From Mesostigma viride (Eukaryota > Streptophyta > Mesostigmatophyceae > Mesostigmatales > Mesostigmataceae), in NCBI GenBank assembly GCA_009746045.1, contig RPFO01002272.1, forward strand, positions 125,001 through 189,000: a stretch of DNA of 64,000 bases, written 5' to 3'. Positions within the stretch are counted from its first letter, which is position 1; each line of letters opens with the position of its first letter. Under the pieces are notes generated by a model. That model had not been told where the DNA came from, did no database searches, and saw only the letters and a list, made by a program, of their open reading frames with translations. Below, in pieces: positions 30,633 through 53,400 of the stretch. Made by a program: the position numbers and the translations under genes.

Positions 30633-31680
30633 ATTGTGACATTGCTATTCTGCCAGGCCGCGATGTGCAGATCCCGGTGCTCGTCGGCAAGCCAATTCGC
30701 ACGGAATTTCCGCAGCCTGTGTAAATGCACCGTTGATGGCGATAGTACTGCTAAACGCAATCCAAAGATCTCTCCTCAAGCTTGTTTGGCATTCGGGTAG
30801 CGGCGAATTCTACATCATAATTTATTCCGCGAGTTATGAAGGTTTTTACGGTGCGCACTGTCCGAAATGAACTTTCACGTGACGCCAAGGTCAGGAAACT
30901 CATACAGTACACCTCTGGCTTTACGCAGTCAGGGAGTCCATCCTGGATTTACGTGCCCGGGCGTGGCCCGACCAGAAATCGAACTGGGACACGGCCAGGC
31001 CAATGTTGGACGTAATACAGTACAGTACATAATCGGGTTGCGCCGCGCTGGCCTGCCAAGGAGGATCGTGGCACCCGAGTGCTTGCAGCCTGCAGGTGAC
31101 AGTTTTACCGATCAGGAATCCCGGAAACGAATGCTCAGGAGTCAGAATGATTCAATTTTACTACTGTACAGCTACTGTAGGGTCGCTTTCGAGATCCCGA
31201 GCAAGCATCGTTGTATACCAGGGAGTTAAACTCAAGCTAGAACTTGTCGAAGATACCGATGCGAGACGGTCGGGTATTTTGTTATGCGACGCTGAGCCAC
31301 CAGTCTGCTTGTCCTGCTTGTCCTGCGTACGGACGTGCAACGAAGCAATTCGTGGAGCGCCGCAAGCCGACCCTACCCGGCCCTTACCCAACTAACTGGA
31401 AAAAGGTCGTCACCGAAATCCATAACGTTCGGTGTGATGCCTTTCGCACCTCTTTCGCGTCGTTGAACGTGAACGTAGGGCGTGGGACGTAGGACGCCAA
31501 TCTAAGCCTGTTGAAGTCGGGAATTTCGTTAATTTCTAGGTTGGTGGCATCTCGATTGGACGCCTGGACGATTTCGTTGTTTGTATCGTGACGAAATATA
31601 TAGAATACATTTTTTGAGGCAAACTGTGAGGAGTCTAAGATTTTGATCGACTGCTGGTTATTCGGTCTGTGCAGGCAGCC
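30633..31680. promoter_or_regulatory. Divergent promoter region between the sialidase gene and HDS
   Basis: The 1,048 bp between the two start codons must hold both promoters and 5' leaders. An AATATATAGAAT TATA-like stretch at about 31597 lies ~85 bp before the HDS ATG and is a reasonable core-promoter candidate. I see no conserved gene or repeat here. The site call is inference. Confidence 0.4.
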
Positions 31681-42491
<10,811 letters not shown>

Positions 42492-43509
42492 GTGCGAGCA
42501 GGCCTGTTTGCAGCAAGGAGTTGTGGTGCACATGCCGGCGGTTGTCTGCTGGCTGCTGGGAGGCGTGGTCATTGACAAAGGCGTCCAAACTGGGCACCCT
42601 GCCACCTTGGACAAATGGGATTGGCTCCAACAGCATTTGCATGGCGCTGGATTAGTTTCCTTTACACAGGGCAGCCCTCGATTCCTAGATGATCATCTTG
42701 GCACCGGGCACCCTGGCTTTTGACCTGATGTAGATGTATTGGGGAGTTCTTCTCGGTTCTCACGACGTGCTCTCTACTGATGCACAGCTATTGGCATTAG
42801 GTATTAGCCAGGGGGGAGCTGCGGTCTTTAGATTTTCGAAGTATACACATGTATGTGACATGCCTGCATGTGCTCTTGTTTTTTTGATGGTCTCTGCCTT
42901 GAATGAGTGTCATATGTCCCACAGCTGTTCCTGGCATGCATCATACATTTGATCGGGGTGCGCTACAAGTTTTGGATCTTTTGCTAATAACATTATTTAG
43001 CCATGTGTTTTCGATGATTATGAAGCCAACTTCAGTGCACATACAACTATTATTTGAGACAACTATTCCTGGACGCATGGCGTTCCAACGCCGTGGAATT
43101 AATTACGTTATTAAACACGTGCTCCCGTCGGGGAGTCACGGAGTAGTAACCCCAATGGATGGATCGATGGACAAACAATTCTACCGGTTCTATTCTATCT
43201 ATCTAATGCCTGAACTAACAAACCAAGGTACATGCCACGTAGAAAGCCAAGCGCTAGCGGTCATGCCGGATTTTCTTTTCACGGTGGGTGATGCTCCTCT
43301 TCCCCGCTGAGGTGGGATCGGTGTTCTCTACCTCCTGGGCCCAGATGGCCTGGTTGTGCGTCTTTGTCCATATCACGGAGAGGCCGGAGCCCCGAATGTC
43401 CGCTTCCAGCTGCTCCTTGAACGGGTGGCAGCAGCCCGGCGGGTCAGATTGCTGGGCCCGTCCCATGCACGTAAGGAGGTGCCTACCTGGCTGTGCGCCG
43501 GGACGCAGC
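42492..43509. other. HDS 3' region and intergenic DNA
   Basis: No gene recognised. Near 43098-43138 is ATTAATTACGTTATTAAACA followed by GTGCTCCCGTCGGGGAGTCAC. This matches 22531-22568 and is another copy of the TTAA-plus-hairpin terminus. A minus-strand frame (43254-43538) ends in an open stretch containing GCCHPFKEQLEADIRGSGLS, whose origin I cannot tell. Confidence 0.45.
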
Positions 43510-44286
43510 CCCGCTGAGGAGGGGGGACATCCAGCCAAAACAACACACTCACTCGTGTGTCCGGCGCGGCATCTCCGGACGTGAAGCGGACTCCAAAAAC
43601 GGGAAAAAATGTGTCCGGCGGCAGAATTTTTGCGACGGAGTGTACTCCAGTCGAAATTTTTAGGGCGGCGCGAAGAAAAATTTTGTGGAGCTAACTCCTC
43701 CCGCCGGTCCGGCGCCTGGTTTTAGGAAAGGAGTGCGCTCTGGTGATCCCACTAGCTCGGTCAGGCGTTTGATTTCAAGTGCAGGAGTCCGCTTTGGCCC
43801 TGCTGTACTTACAACTTACGCTGAGAACTTACCAAGTATTGGTTGATTCTAGGAAGACGTATCAACTTTCAGGCAGGCGTCAGGTTGTTGTTGTTGATTC
43901 TGACACCGGACCTGGCGTCAGGCAATAGGCATCGAATTTCCGCCGGCTTGACGTCATTGTTGAGTTGCAGACCACCGTTGCACCAACAACCAGCCTGAAG
44001 CCGGAGCACTGCAGTACAAAATCATTAATATTCTACTTGGAGAATATGCTAATACTATCGCTTACTAAGAGCTTCTACTAAGAGATTTTACAAAAAGTGC
44101 CACGTGTCGTACAAGCCACGTAGCACGTAGCACACTCCCAAGTCGATCCGGCGCAGCCTTTTGACTGACAGAGTGCACTCCACCATTTTTCACTTTGGCT
44201 GGGGCCGGGCGGCGCGGTAGGCCGGCCAAACTCTGGCGTACGCTCATGTACGATTTTAGGGGGGGATGTCCCCCCTCCTCCCCGCT
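43510..44286. mobile_element. 765-bp DNA transposon with 17-bp TIRs and 6-bp target duplication
   Basis: GAGGAGGGGGGACATCC at 43516-43532 is repeated as its exact reverse complement at 44264-44280. Immediately outside, CCCGCT occurs at 43510-43515 and again at 44281-44286, as expected of a target-site duplication. The 765-bp element has no transposase frame. Its interior includes repeated GTGTCCGGCG and GAGTG(C/T)ACTCC words on both sides. The superfamily cannot be named from this. The inverted ends are exact, so it may be young. Confidence 0.8.
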
Positions 44287-44373
44287 GTTGGGCCCCGCGA
44301 CGTGTCTAGCTGGTTAGTGCGAGCCTTGGAAGCTAGTGCGCGACCAGCTGTACACGATAATCTATGTACGCTA

Positions 44374-44566
44374 TATACCTTCCACCCCATATGTCATGCA
44401 GGCCTTCTAGGCCCTCTCCCCAAGCCGCCCTGTGTGAGCTCGATTAGGAGGCATGAACCATCATATGGCGGTGCAGGTGCACCTTGTGCACCCAGAGCAG
44501 ATGATAGTTGTACATCAGGTACACCTGCAGGTTGTCGCCCTGATTGTATTACAAACCCATAGATGC
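44374..44566 (+). mobile_element. ~440-bp dispersed repeat, copy C (partial)
   Basis: Matches the middle of copy A, from CTTCCACCCCATATGTCATG to ATTACAAACCCATAGATG, with scattered changes and small indels. Both termini are missing. Confidence 0.8.
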
Positions 44567-44750
44567 GCATGTGCGCCCACGCGGTATGCCATGAGCCACT
44601 GCGTAGCCACGAGCCACGAGGTAGCCATGGCTGACGGCGGAGCTCATAACTTTCACGTTTGAGCCCCGATTTCAGCTGTGAATATCACTATCGGTTCGTC
44701 TTTCTAAGACGCACATGCTGATATAATTTTCCGAATCTATTACGCAATAT

Positions 44751-45132
44751 ATGACGAGCAAACGTTCCTCAACGCAATTACGCAGTTTACCGGATGCCCT
44801 CGGCCATGAAAATACGTCTGCAGCTCAGGCTGCAGCTTCGCCCTCAAGTCCGGCAGGCAGCGGTGACACTAGTCGCGCACTGGTGGTCGCCCCGAACCCT
44901 CCCGGGCTCACTGCATCGCCATGCATCGGCATCGCCTGACCCTAAACGCACCCGCTCAGCCGACAAAACAGGAGGGTCTTCACGCCCCTCAGAACCGCAC
45001 TTACGGCCCCAACCTTTCAAGGTCGATGATCACGACTGGACCAACATGTCTCCGGCCGATGCTATGCACTGCATCTTCTACGGGGACTACGCCTCGCTTT
45101 ACGACCTGTGTATGTCATTGCAGCTGCAATGA
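44751..45132 (+). pseudogene. Frameshifted LINE ORF1-like N-terminal fragment
   Basis: Starts MTSKRSSTQLRSLPDALG. The Ala/Ser/Pro-rich disordered reading changes frame near 44930, continues SASPDPKRTRSADKTGGSS, and ends in MHCIFYGDYASLYDLCMSLQ before a stop. The order of basic KR(P/T)(K/R) patch and then a helical 'F..DYA.LY.L' segment resembles the N-terminus of the ORF1 at 10208-11395. Assignment is tentative. Confidence 0.35.
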
Positions 45133-46529
45133 AAAAAAACAAAACGTGTATCATCCATGAGATTATGCTGCGCGGGCAGCACGGTAGCGGTATCACGTTC
45201 AAAACGCTGGCAAGCGCCACCCCACCGATCTTGGCCCATCGGTTACTCGACCCATGCTCTAGGTGCTTGCTTACAGCATTAGCTAGGTCCAGGTAGCCGC
45301 ATATGCTGTCGCCAAGCTGGGACTTCTTCTGTAACCATAAAAAAATGCCGCCATCAAATGAGGTGCACGGTTCAGAGGCAAAGAATGGTGTTCAAGGATG
45401 GAAAGCACATTACCCTTGCAGCGTCACATCCGGACCGAGGCATTGAGGCACCTAGTAATGGACTAAGCTCTCGTGGAGAATGGGGATGCTTGCGTCCCTC
45501 CCCGGATCCTCGGTGCCCCAACATGTCCGGTTGTACACGGCATAACAGAGCATGCCACCACACACGAATGCTGAGGTCGGGCAGCCGAGGTCCGAGAATC
45601 GCCGTCGCATAATAGATGCTCTCTGCATGGTCTGACAGATAAGTGCCGCCTTCATCCTGCTTCGTGCAAGTTCTTTTTAAACCGTCGCCTTCCATCGCAC
45701 GTAAGAATGCATTTTCTAACCGAGTCGTTCAATAGGTCGTCTCGTAAAAGGATTAGTAAGCGGAAGAAGTGGCTTACCAGTTACCACTTGAAAAGTCGAA
45801 GTAAGCGAACCGACCGATGAAACGCGACTTGAAAGGCGGTCACAGGCCTCAATGGAATAGTCGACGCCGGAACTTGAGCGTCCAGGAAAGTAGGTATTTA
45901 TGTCAACTTAACGCTTTCGGTACCGAAATTCATCCTTCTGACATGGGAGATTGTTTGCATACAGGTCTTGCTAGCTAGTCGGTTTAACCTTTCACCAATC
46001 ACCATCGATATGGATGATGGATCGACGTGTTGAGTTTATTCTTTAGGTATTCCTTGAGGTATTCGTTTGTTCCCGTTCTGGTGGTCCGACAGAATTATTT
46101 ATTATGGATCCAAAGGCTGGTCCTTACTCTGGTAAGTCTGGTTGCCCTTCTTCTGGTCGCCGTTCCTGCTTGGGTACGGAAACCTGCACTGGCACAGCGC
46201 AAACGGCTTGGCGCTGTATCTATCAGGGACCACGCCAAGCTTTCAGGTGTGCGCATCATCCCACTTTCCGCTCCCTCGGCATGCCAGTGATGCCACAGTG
46301 CGACGTCTCATGCCGAAATGGCGAATGCTGCTGCCATCAGTGCCATGCGTGAGAAAGGGGCATTGGGCTGTCATAAACGGGGTGGGAGCGGGTCTGCGTA
46401 CGCAAGGGCTACTACGCGAGGCGGAGAGGCTTCCTGCTTCTGCCCTCAATCCGGAAAGCAGCGTGGGATTTGTAGACGGACAAAGCGGCTTTCGCTTAAC
46501 TCAGTCGGGAGTGCCACGTTCTCTACAGA
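45133..46529. other. Upstream region of QCR6, no gene recognised
   Basis: Nothing identifiable in either strand to about 46.0 kb. The last few hundred bases probably contain the QCR6 promoter and 5' leader. An attractive first exon at 46104 (ATGGATCCAAAG, donor G|GTAAGT) leaves the wrong phase for the next exon. Confidence 0.4.
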
Positions 46530-49263
46530 ATGTATGTATGCTGAATGCTCTTGCACCTAGCGTACTATACCTGCTATGTTGGACATAAAATAGAGAGTTA
46601 GAATTCACAGCTGAAAGGCGAAGTATCTGCGTGCTTTCTTACCTTATATCTTTTGGTTACATGTTTCTTTCGACAGGGCTGAGGACGAGCCTGCCAGAGT
46701 GAAGGACGATGCGGAGGAGGCCTGCAAGCCAAGCTGCGTCGCGAAGCTTCTGAAATACGAGGTATTCTCGTCGGGGCGGCAACGGTGTTTCCTCCCTGAG
46801 TGCATGCTTCTACCCGCTATTTTACGTGTTGATTCTACACTCCAATATTCCGAATTGCTACCGTTGAGGAACTTGATCATTCTAAGTATTGTCATGCTTT
46901 CGTCGGTGTGCTATTCCAGGCATGCGCCGAGCGGATCAAGAAGAGCAATAATCCCGAGGCACACTGTACAGGGCAGTACTTCGACTTCTACACCTGCATT
47001 GACAAATGCGTAAGTCTGCTGCTGTGCTGGTGCATGCTATTTGTGCATGGGAATGAGGCGGTCAAATCTCAAGTGTTATACCCGATCCGGACAACCCCTT
47101 CGGATGGCCAGAAGCAGTAAGAATTTTGCTGCCGCCTGTTTGACGGGGTAAGGAGGTTTAGGGTGGAACCAAGGTGGAGTTAGTTGCGCCATTAATCGTG
47201 CTGGGTTGGCCCACAGTTGCGCAGACATGGGTGTTTGATGTCGTGCACGTCTATCAGTTTCTGGGAATGTTGTTGCTGCTGGTAGGAGAGAGGCATGTCG
47301 GGCTGTGCGTTGCCTCGCCAGGTGTATGCCGTGGAATGTTTCGATGTTGTTTACTCAGCAATGACATGGTTTCTCTACAAGGCAGGCACACAGTTTGCAT
47401 GCATGGCGGTCGCGGCGGTCATGAGCCTCTGCGATGCTTCTAAAATGGAATAAAACACGTCCAGGCAGTTGAGCCATTGTGTATAGGTGTAATACGTGCT
47501 GTCTGTGTGCCTCCCATCCAGCCACCCACAAGTCAGTTTTTCTGCAAAAGGTGTGGGGGGATTCAGACGGTCCGGACGAGGCCGCGAAAGGGGGGGGGGG
47601 GGGGGGGGTTGTCTGGGGGGGGTCTGGGGGGGTCTCCCCCCCCCCCCCCGGATGCTGGCGAATTTTTTCTGGGCAAAACAAAATGGCAATAGGATTTCTA
47701 TCATGGTTTTGATGCGTCCTTTAGCATTCTTACAGATCTGGGTTGCAGCGCCTCTTTTGAGAAAACCCAGGCAAAACCAGGTAGCTGATGGCCCTAGGCA
47801 TTAAAGCCTCAGCTAAGTACCAAACACGTTTATGCATTATGCATCCATTTGCAGCCAAGCTATCAAGCACCAACAAGACAAAATGAGGAAGATAACGGGC
47901 TAGCTGACTGTTGAATGTGGGCAGGCCAAACTGTACATCCATTACGTAACATAGTAATGGTTTAGAAACAAATAAAGTGGGGGTATACAGCATAGCAAAG
48001 CAACAGATTCTGCAAACTCATAACAAAGCTTAGCAGTCGCTGATAAAATACCAACCCCTGAATCCATTTGTGAAAGCTTTTTGAAGCCGTTTGTCCCTGG
48101 CCGTTGACGCCCACTTGCCCAGCGAACTCCTACGGCCCCTGGCTCTTTTCTATATTTCACCCCCAGCATTTTGCGTGTGTCCCTTTTTCCACAGACAACT
48201 AAGCATTACTCCTTGCGAATACATCGGCTCCATGCTGTTTTCGTAATCCACAGTGCTGCAACCCCCCGTTCCTCCTTATCGGAATCCAAAACTACTTCTC
48301 GGATTGACTGACAGCAGGGATGGAATTGACAGCTTTAACATGGCTTCGAACAGCCTCCTTTTCTTTCTCTGCATTAGCATGCAGGCAGAAGTTTCGTTAC
48401 ATTAACCATCGGCAGCATCCAGTTAGCAAACATGCATTCAGCTGCTCGCTTTTCCTTGAAGATCCGCAGTTCCGGTTAAATTCTTGCACGGCCTGGCGTC
48501 CCCAGTTCAGGCAGTTCTATCAGGTATACCTCCGCCCTCCGGTCGCTAAAAAGCTTCTGAAAATGCTTGCAGAACCATGCACGTCCCAAGATTTACTATC
48601 CATTTTCTAGCGCAATATTAGCCCAGTATATCACCGTAATCAGACTTGCTTTAGCGGCGTCGCTGCCATTTCTCGCAGCCTTTTTTCATGCATGGGGGAA
48701 AGCCGGCATGACATTCGCATGGCTGCCCAGGGCCTCCTGACAAACATTACAAGTGTCCCTACGGACGGACACCAAGAAAGGAATGTACCGAGTATCCACC
48801 AATTTGCTACGGGACAAACGAAGGTATCAAGCGGCACGACATGGAATCTTGCTTAGAATCCGTATGTAGGGCCCAGCGCCGCGCGGTGGCAGCCAGCAGC
48901 CCAGCTTGCTGCCTGCCGGCTGCAAAACTCGGCCTAGTCAGTGGCGGGGCCCCTCGGACACCAACCGGACGTGTCCGGACGGCTGCACACAGTGTCCGGA
49001 TTCGGCCGTTAGCAGAAACACTGCCACAAGTATCTCCCTCCCTCCCCTCTCCTCCCATGCTCATTTTCTCCCTCCCCCTCCCTACGTTCGAAACTTTCCC
49101 CCTAGCCCCTTCAGTTATCCCTGGCCCTAGCCAGCGCATTTGGCCGCCTCCCCCCAATGTCCCTCTCTCTGTTTTTTTCCTCATTCCCTACATGGTTCAC
49201 ATGTTATTCTTTCGTCCTTGCCCTGCGCAGGCTGCTCCCAAGATCTTTGCCCAGCTCAAGTAA
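46530..49263 (+). CDS. QCR6: Cytochrome bc1 complex hinge subunit (QCR6/UCRH)
   Basis: Small acidic subunit of mitochondrial complex III that sits next to cytochrome c1 on the intermembrane side. Exons 46677-46761, 46920-47009 and 49231-49263 are secure: DEPARVKDDAEEACKPSC, a CAERIKKSNN segment, HCTGQYFDFYTCIDKC, then AAPKIFAQLK and TAA. The paired cysteines (CKPSC and CIDKC) and HCTGQYFD are the family hallmarks. Exon 46677 opens with a lone G before GCT GAG, needing two bases from upstream. A good donor, GAAT|GTATGT at 46532, supplies AT, so splicing would create ATG GCT GAG and a protein of 69 aa, the plant length. Other AT|GT donors upstream cannot be excluded. Introns are 145 (proposed), 158 and 2,221 bp. 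An AATAAA lies at 49754. Confidence 0.85.
47588..47650. repeat. Poly-G and poly-C runs in QCR6 intron 3
   Basis: A run of about 21 G is followed by two shorter G runs separated by GTCT, then about 14 C. The G and C blocks could pair. Homopolymers this long are unreliable in most assemblies, so the exact length should not be trusted. Confidence 0.8.
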
Positions 49264-50418
49264 GCGGGCATGGGCACGATTGCCTTTTGCCACCCGAGGC
49301 TCCCCACTCATTGCCGCGGCCAGTACCAGCTGCTAATAGCCGTTTCCCACGTTAGTGGGTATCGGCTGATAGTCCCATGATGGCGCGTGATCAAACGTTG
49401 GCTGCGCACCGCTAGGGTGATGAAGGGTGGCCAACCTGGTCGGCGCATCCACTATGTTCCTTCATCACAGACGGCACATATCTTTGCATAGGTAGCCCCT
49501 TTGGCGGTAGCACATGCAGGGCCATTGCCCGTTGAAGTGGTGATGAATATGTGGTGACATGGTGACAAGCAAGTTTCCCCAGCTACCAAATCGTCGGGGG
49601 ACATTTGTCCTTGGCCGGTGTATGAACCTTAGGGCCGGGAGGTTGCCTGGATTTGTATTGCCTCTGCTTAGCAGTTTCGTTGGGGCCATACACTCTGAGT
49701 GAACTGCATACATGTCCCCTCGGCCTTGTAAGAAAATTGTTTATCTTATGATAAATAAATGAAGCAGCGAACCGACACGGTTATTTATAACTATGGACTC
49801 TGTGACATGCCCCCGCGTGTGGCGCGCAAGTATACACATGCACATGGTACTAATTAGTTTCTAACATGATCTGATCCACAATGTTTGTATACACAAGAGC
49901 CTGACAAGAGCATGCATGATATACACGTGGAAGAAGGAATTCCGGCGCTGCACCGATATGGACACAGACAATGTTGCATATGGCGGCCATGTGACACATG
50001 TGTCGCGTCTGATGCGCGAACTAGAGGGAAAGTGGAGGGTTCTGTCCCTGTCCACAAGCAGGCAGAAGACAGACTATGTATGAAGACGCAGGTATCCCCA
50101 GTAGACGTGGGAACTCAGCCCCTAGCTACATATGCGAAACAGACATAAACACGCTGGTTGTCTCCTTGATAGACACAGCAGAGTCAGGCGTATATACTTT
50201 TTTGTGTGTGTGGATGTTCCAGAAATCCCATTTCATCAGGCACTCCTCACTTGGTAAACCAGATAGGAATATATTTCCTAATGTGACCTTGAGCGTAAAG
50301 CCAGCCACAACCAATAAACAGGGGGTAACTGCCAGGTCTCGGGGGCACAGGTGCCCCTGGACGGCTGCCCACAACAGATCCTTGCCACCCAAGCTAACCC
50401 CAAGCAAAGCCGCACCAC
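49264..50418. other. Convergent intergenic region between QCR6 and the coiled-coil gene
   Basis: Holds the QCR6 3' UTR (AATAAA at 49754) and, from the right, the 3' UTR of the minus-strand coiled-coil gene. GTTGTCTCCTTGATAGACAC at 50158-50177 is a scrap of the MITE-like terminus seen at 24379-24394. No gene seen. Confidence 0.5.
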
Positions 50419-53400
50419 CTATGCATTCACCCCTGTCCGCAGCAAGGACTCCAATTCCGAGTCCGAAAAGTCGCTCCACCCAAACAGGTTCTCGTCCCAC
50501 CCATCCGGGGGGTCCCGAACATACCCATTCCCTGAGTCCAACGACCCAGCATCCTCGTCCTCCGGCCACCACACGCCCAGTGTGCCCGTCCCTGGCTTCT
50601 CCCCTGGGAGTCGCCGCAGGCCCGGCCCCCACCCCTGCGCATTCACCCCGCCGATTCCTTCCTCCAGCCCCTGCTTCCACTCCTCCTTGACGCGCGCGCG
50701 CAGCTTGCTCTGTTGCGCGGCCACGATGCGAGCCAGCGCCTCCCGGTACCGCCTTTGATAGAAGTCTCGCTCGGCCACGGCTGCGTCTTTCTCCCGAACG
50801 AGCTGGCCGAGGCCCCCGCCCTCGGCAAGCCCCACTTTGGCCAGCGCTTCGTTGACGGATGCTAGCTCCTTCTTGGCCGTGCTCACGCGCGCCCGCATCT
50901 TGGCCACTTTTTCCTCCAGCACGCGCTTGCGTTGCTCCGAGGCACGGATGCGGTCCGACCAAGTGATGAACCGAGCGCGACCCAGGGGCTGGTCCGAGCC
51001 CCCCCCCCCGTTACTGGGGCCGCTTGGCGCACCTCCCTCGTGTCCCTGGCGGCCGTCCGCGTCCTTCCCTGGGTGACGCGGGCTGGAACCAGGGGAACCG
51101 GGAGACCCGCTCCCTCCTCCCCCAGCGGCAGCCGCGGCGGCTTGCTGTTGCCATTGGGCGAGCAGGCTGGGTTGTTCGGCAGCTTGTGCTTGCGCTGCCT
51201 TGGCCGCGATGCCTGCGTTGCGCATCACCGAGACGAGGTGCATGCGGCGGTTCTTCTTGGACAGGCCGGAGACCTTGCGCGCAATGTCACTGGCGCACGG
51301 GGCATGGGGCAGCAAGAAAATCCGTTCTCTTGTCCTTGTTTAGAATACAGATAGGGATCGAAGGCCAACTTGTGGCATGCTGACGCGGCTGGCAAGACGG
51401 GTGTGGCGATCAGTTGCTGTCCACTAGGGTGGGCAGTTGAGAGGTTATTTTATATCCAGTATTTAGGTCTGGAATTGCACGATCAAATGCTCTGTTTGCT
51501 GGACCCAACAATACGTAATTTTCTGGCACTAAGCAGCTACTCTGTTCTCTACTTTAGGTACGCCAGAATATGCTATAGCTGATCAGTGGCAAGGGCTCCA
51601 CATAGGATCTCAGCATTCAAATGCTCACGGTCCAACAGCTGCTGCCCGCACAAGCCAGCTGGGCATCAGCCCATGGGGTATGCAAGAAAAAACTTTCCAG
51701 CCCCATGTCATGTACGACTAATTCTATGATGCCACAGACCTTCACGGGTTGCTACAGTGATAAAGTTTTGTGTACCTCGCCACAGGGCCCTACAGCTAAA
51801 AAATGCAGGCACTTAAGCCGTTTGAATTCTTAAAAGACAGGTACCAGCCTCCTACCACCACTATTCCTCAAGCAAAAACTCCGCGTGCTGCCTAGGTCCA
51901 GCCCGTCGTTGCTGCCCTCGCGCCTCAAACCTCATGCCCCATCCCCTCAAGAACGCATCCGTGGTGCCGCGGCAGGGAATGACAGCAAGAGCCGACTAAA
52001 CCTTGGACTACAAACTAAACCTTGGACTATGACCTCTTCCGCCAATGGTGTGGCCTCGCAGAGGCTCGAACACAGATGGGGCAATGAAGGCCACTATGGC
52101 AGCGAGAGTGGGCATGGCGAGACACAACAGATAAGGGCAGCATGCAAAATTAACAAGGAGACGGGATCCGAACCCCTCCTCCCCCCCCCCAAAAAAAAGG
52201 AAGTCGTCGGTGGTGGGTCCCTGCCTGCCTGGGGCGCACCTGATGTCTTCGGTCGCCTCTTTGAGGTCTTCCATCGCTCGGATGTACGTGCTGGCAGATG
52301 TCACACAGGGGAGGAAAGGGGCAGGCGGCAGCAACAGCCCAAGCATGTTTTCGGGAAAGGCAAGGGTGCAGGGGGGAGCAGCAGCCGAAGCACGTGCACA
52401 GGGGGGTTGGGATATGAGCGTAGTCACTGTGACATTCCACGACGATGCAGCTAGGTAAGCGAGCGTTTCAACTTTTATGCCCCATGCTGTGGCTACAATG
52501 TCCGGGACTTTGAAATTGAATGGTACACTCACTCAGTGATTAGTGGGCATGAAGACGAGGAGCCACGAGTCACGCACGTCTGCTCAAGTGCAGGCGCCAG
52601 GTGAGATGCTCTCCTGTGTTGTCAGGACTTGCATGTCACATTCAATTCACAAGCCCAGTATGCGACGATCGAACCCCAATCGATCTCCGCACATTAAAAC
52701 GATGCTGTGCCGATCTGAACAGCCAACCACGCATGCGTGTTTGTCTCATCGATGCTATCTTCCCCTCGGCTCCTAAAAACAGACACGAGCCAAGCCTAAA
52801 AACAGTCGTGAGCTGCACTATATGCCACGAGAGCCCCCATCCACACTGATAAATATTTTCTAGGCCATACTAAGAACCAAGCATGGGGTTATAAAGGGTG
52901 GTTCCAGTGCAAGGTCCCTCTGCTCTATAAATAGAAAAACCCTCAGGGGGGTAATTCGAGTGTGTGATGTGACACCCTTGCATGAATGATGGACCCCTTT
53001 TTCAATCAGCTAACCCTGGGATTGGTTTTGTAGTCACATTTGATGGCTACAATGGTATCCTGGCACTACTGCTTTTAAATGCCCCAGGGACCCGTCAGGT
53101 AGTGCAAAAAATGTCTGCTTTTTTCCATACAGACAGCTATGTACCAGGGTACCCCTAAATGACCCCCTTGGCGATAAAACCCTTCCAGTGTGATGCTCAG
53201 TTAGGCCACAAACTCATGGCAATTTTCGACCATGAGGTTGATCTGGTGGTCGAAAATCTGCATGAGGACGGTTTAGGGGTTAAGGCCACCCCCGTCTCTA
53301 TTTGAAAATGGTCCCTACCAGCATAGAACCGAGAAAAACCCTGTCCCTTGGACTGCAACATACAGCTTGACCGCCTGCACGAGTTCATTAACAGGCCACA

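Noticed and set aside
46104-46131. First exon of QCR6 starting ATGGATCCAAAG with donor G|GTAAGT
   Set aside because: Leaves phase 1, whereas the next exon needs phase 2. It would shift the conserved frame.
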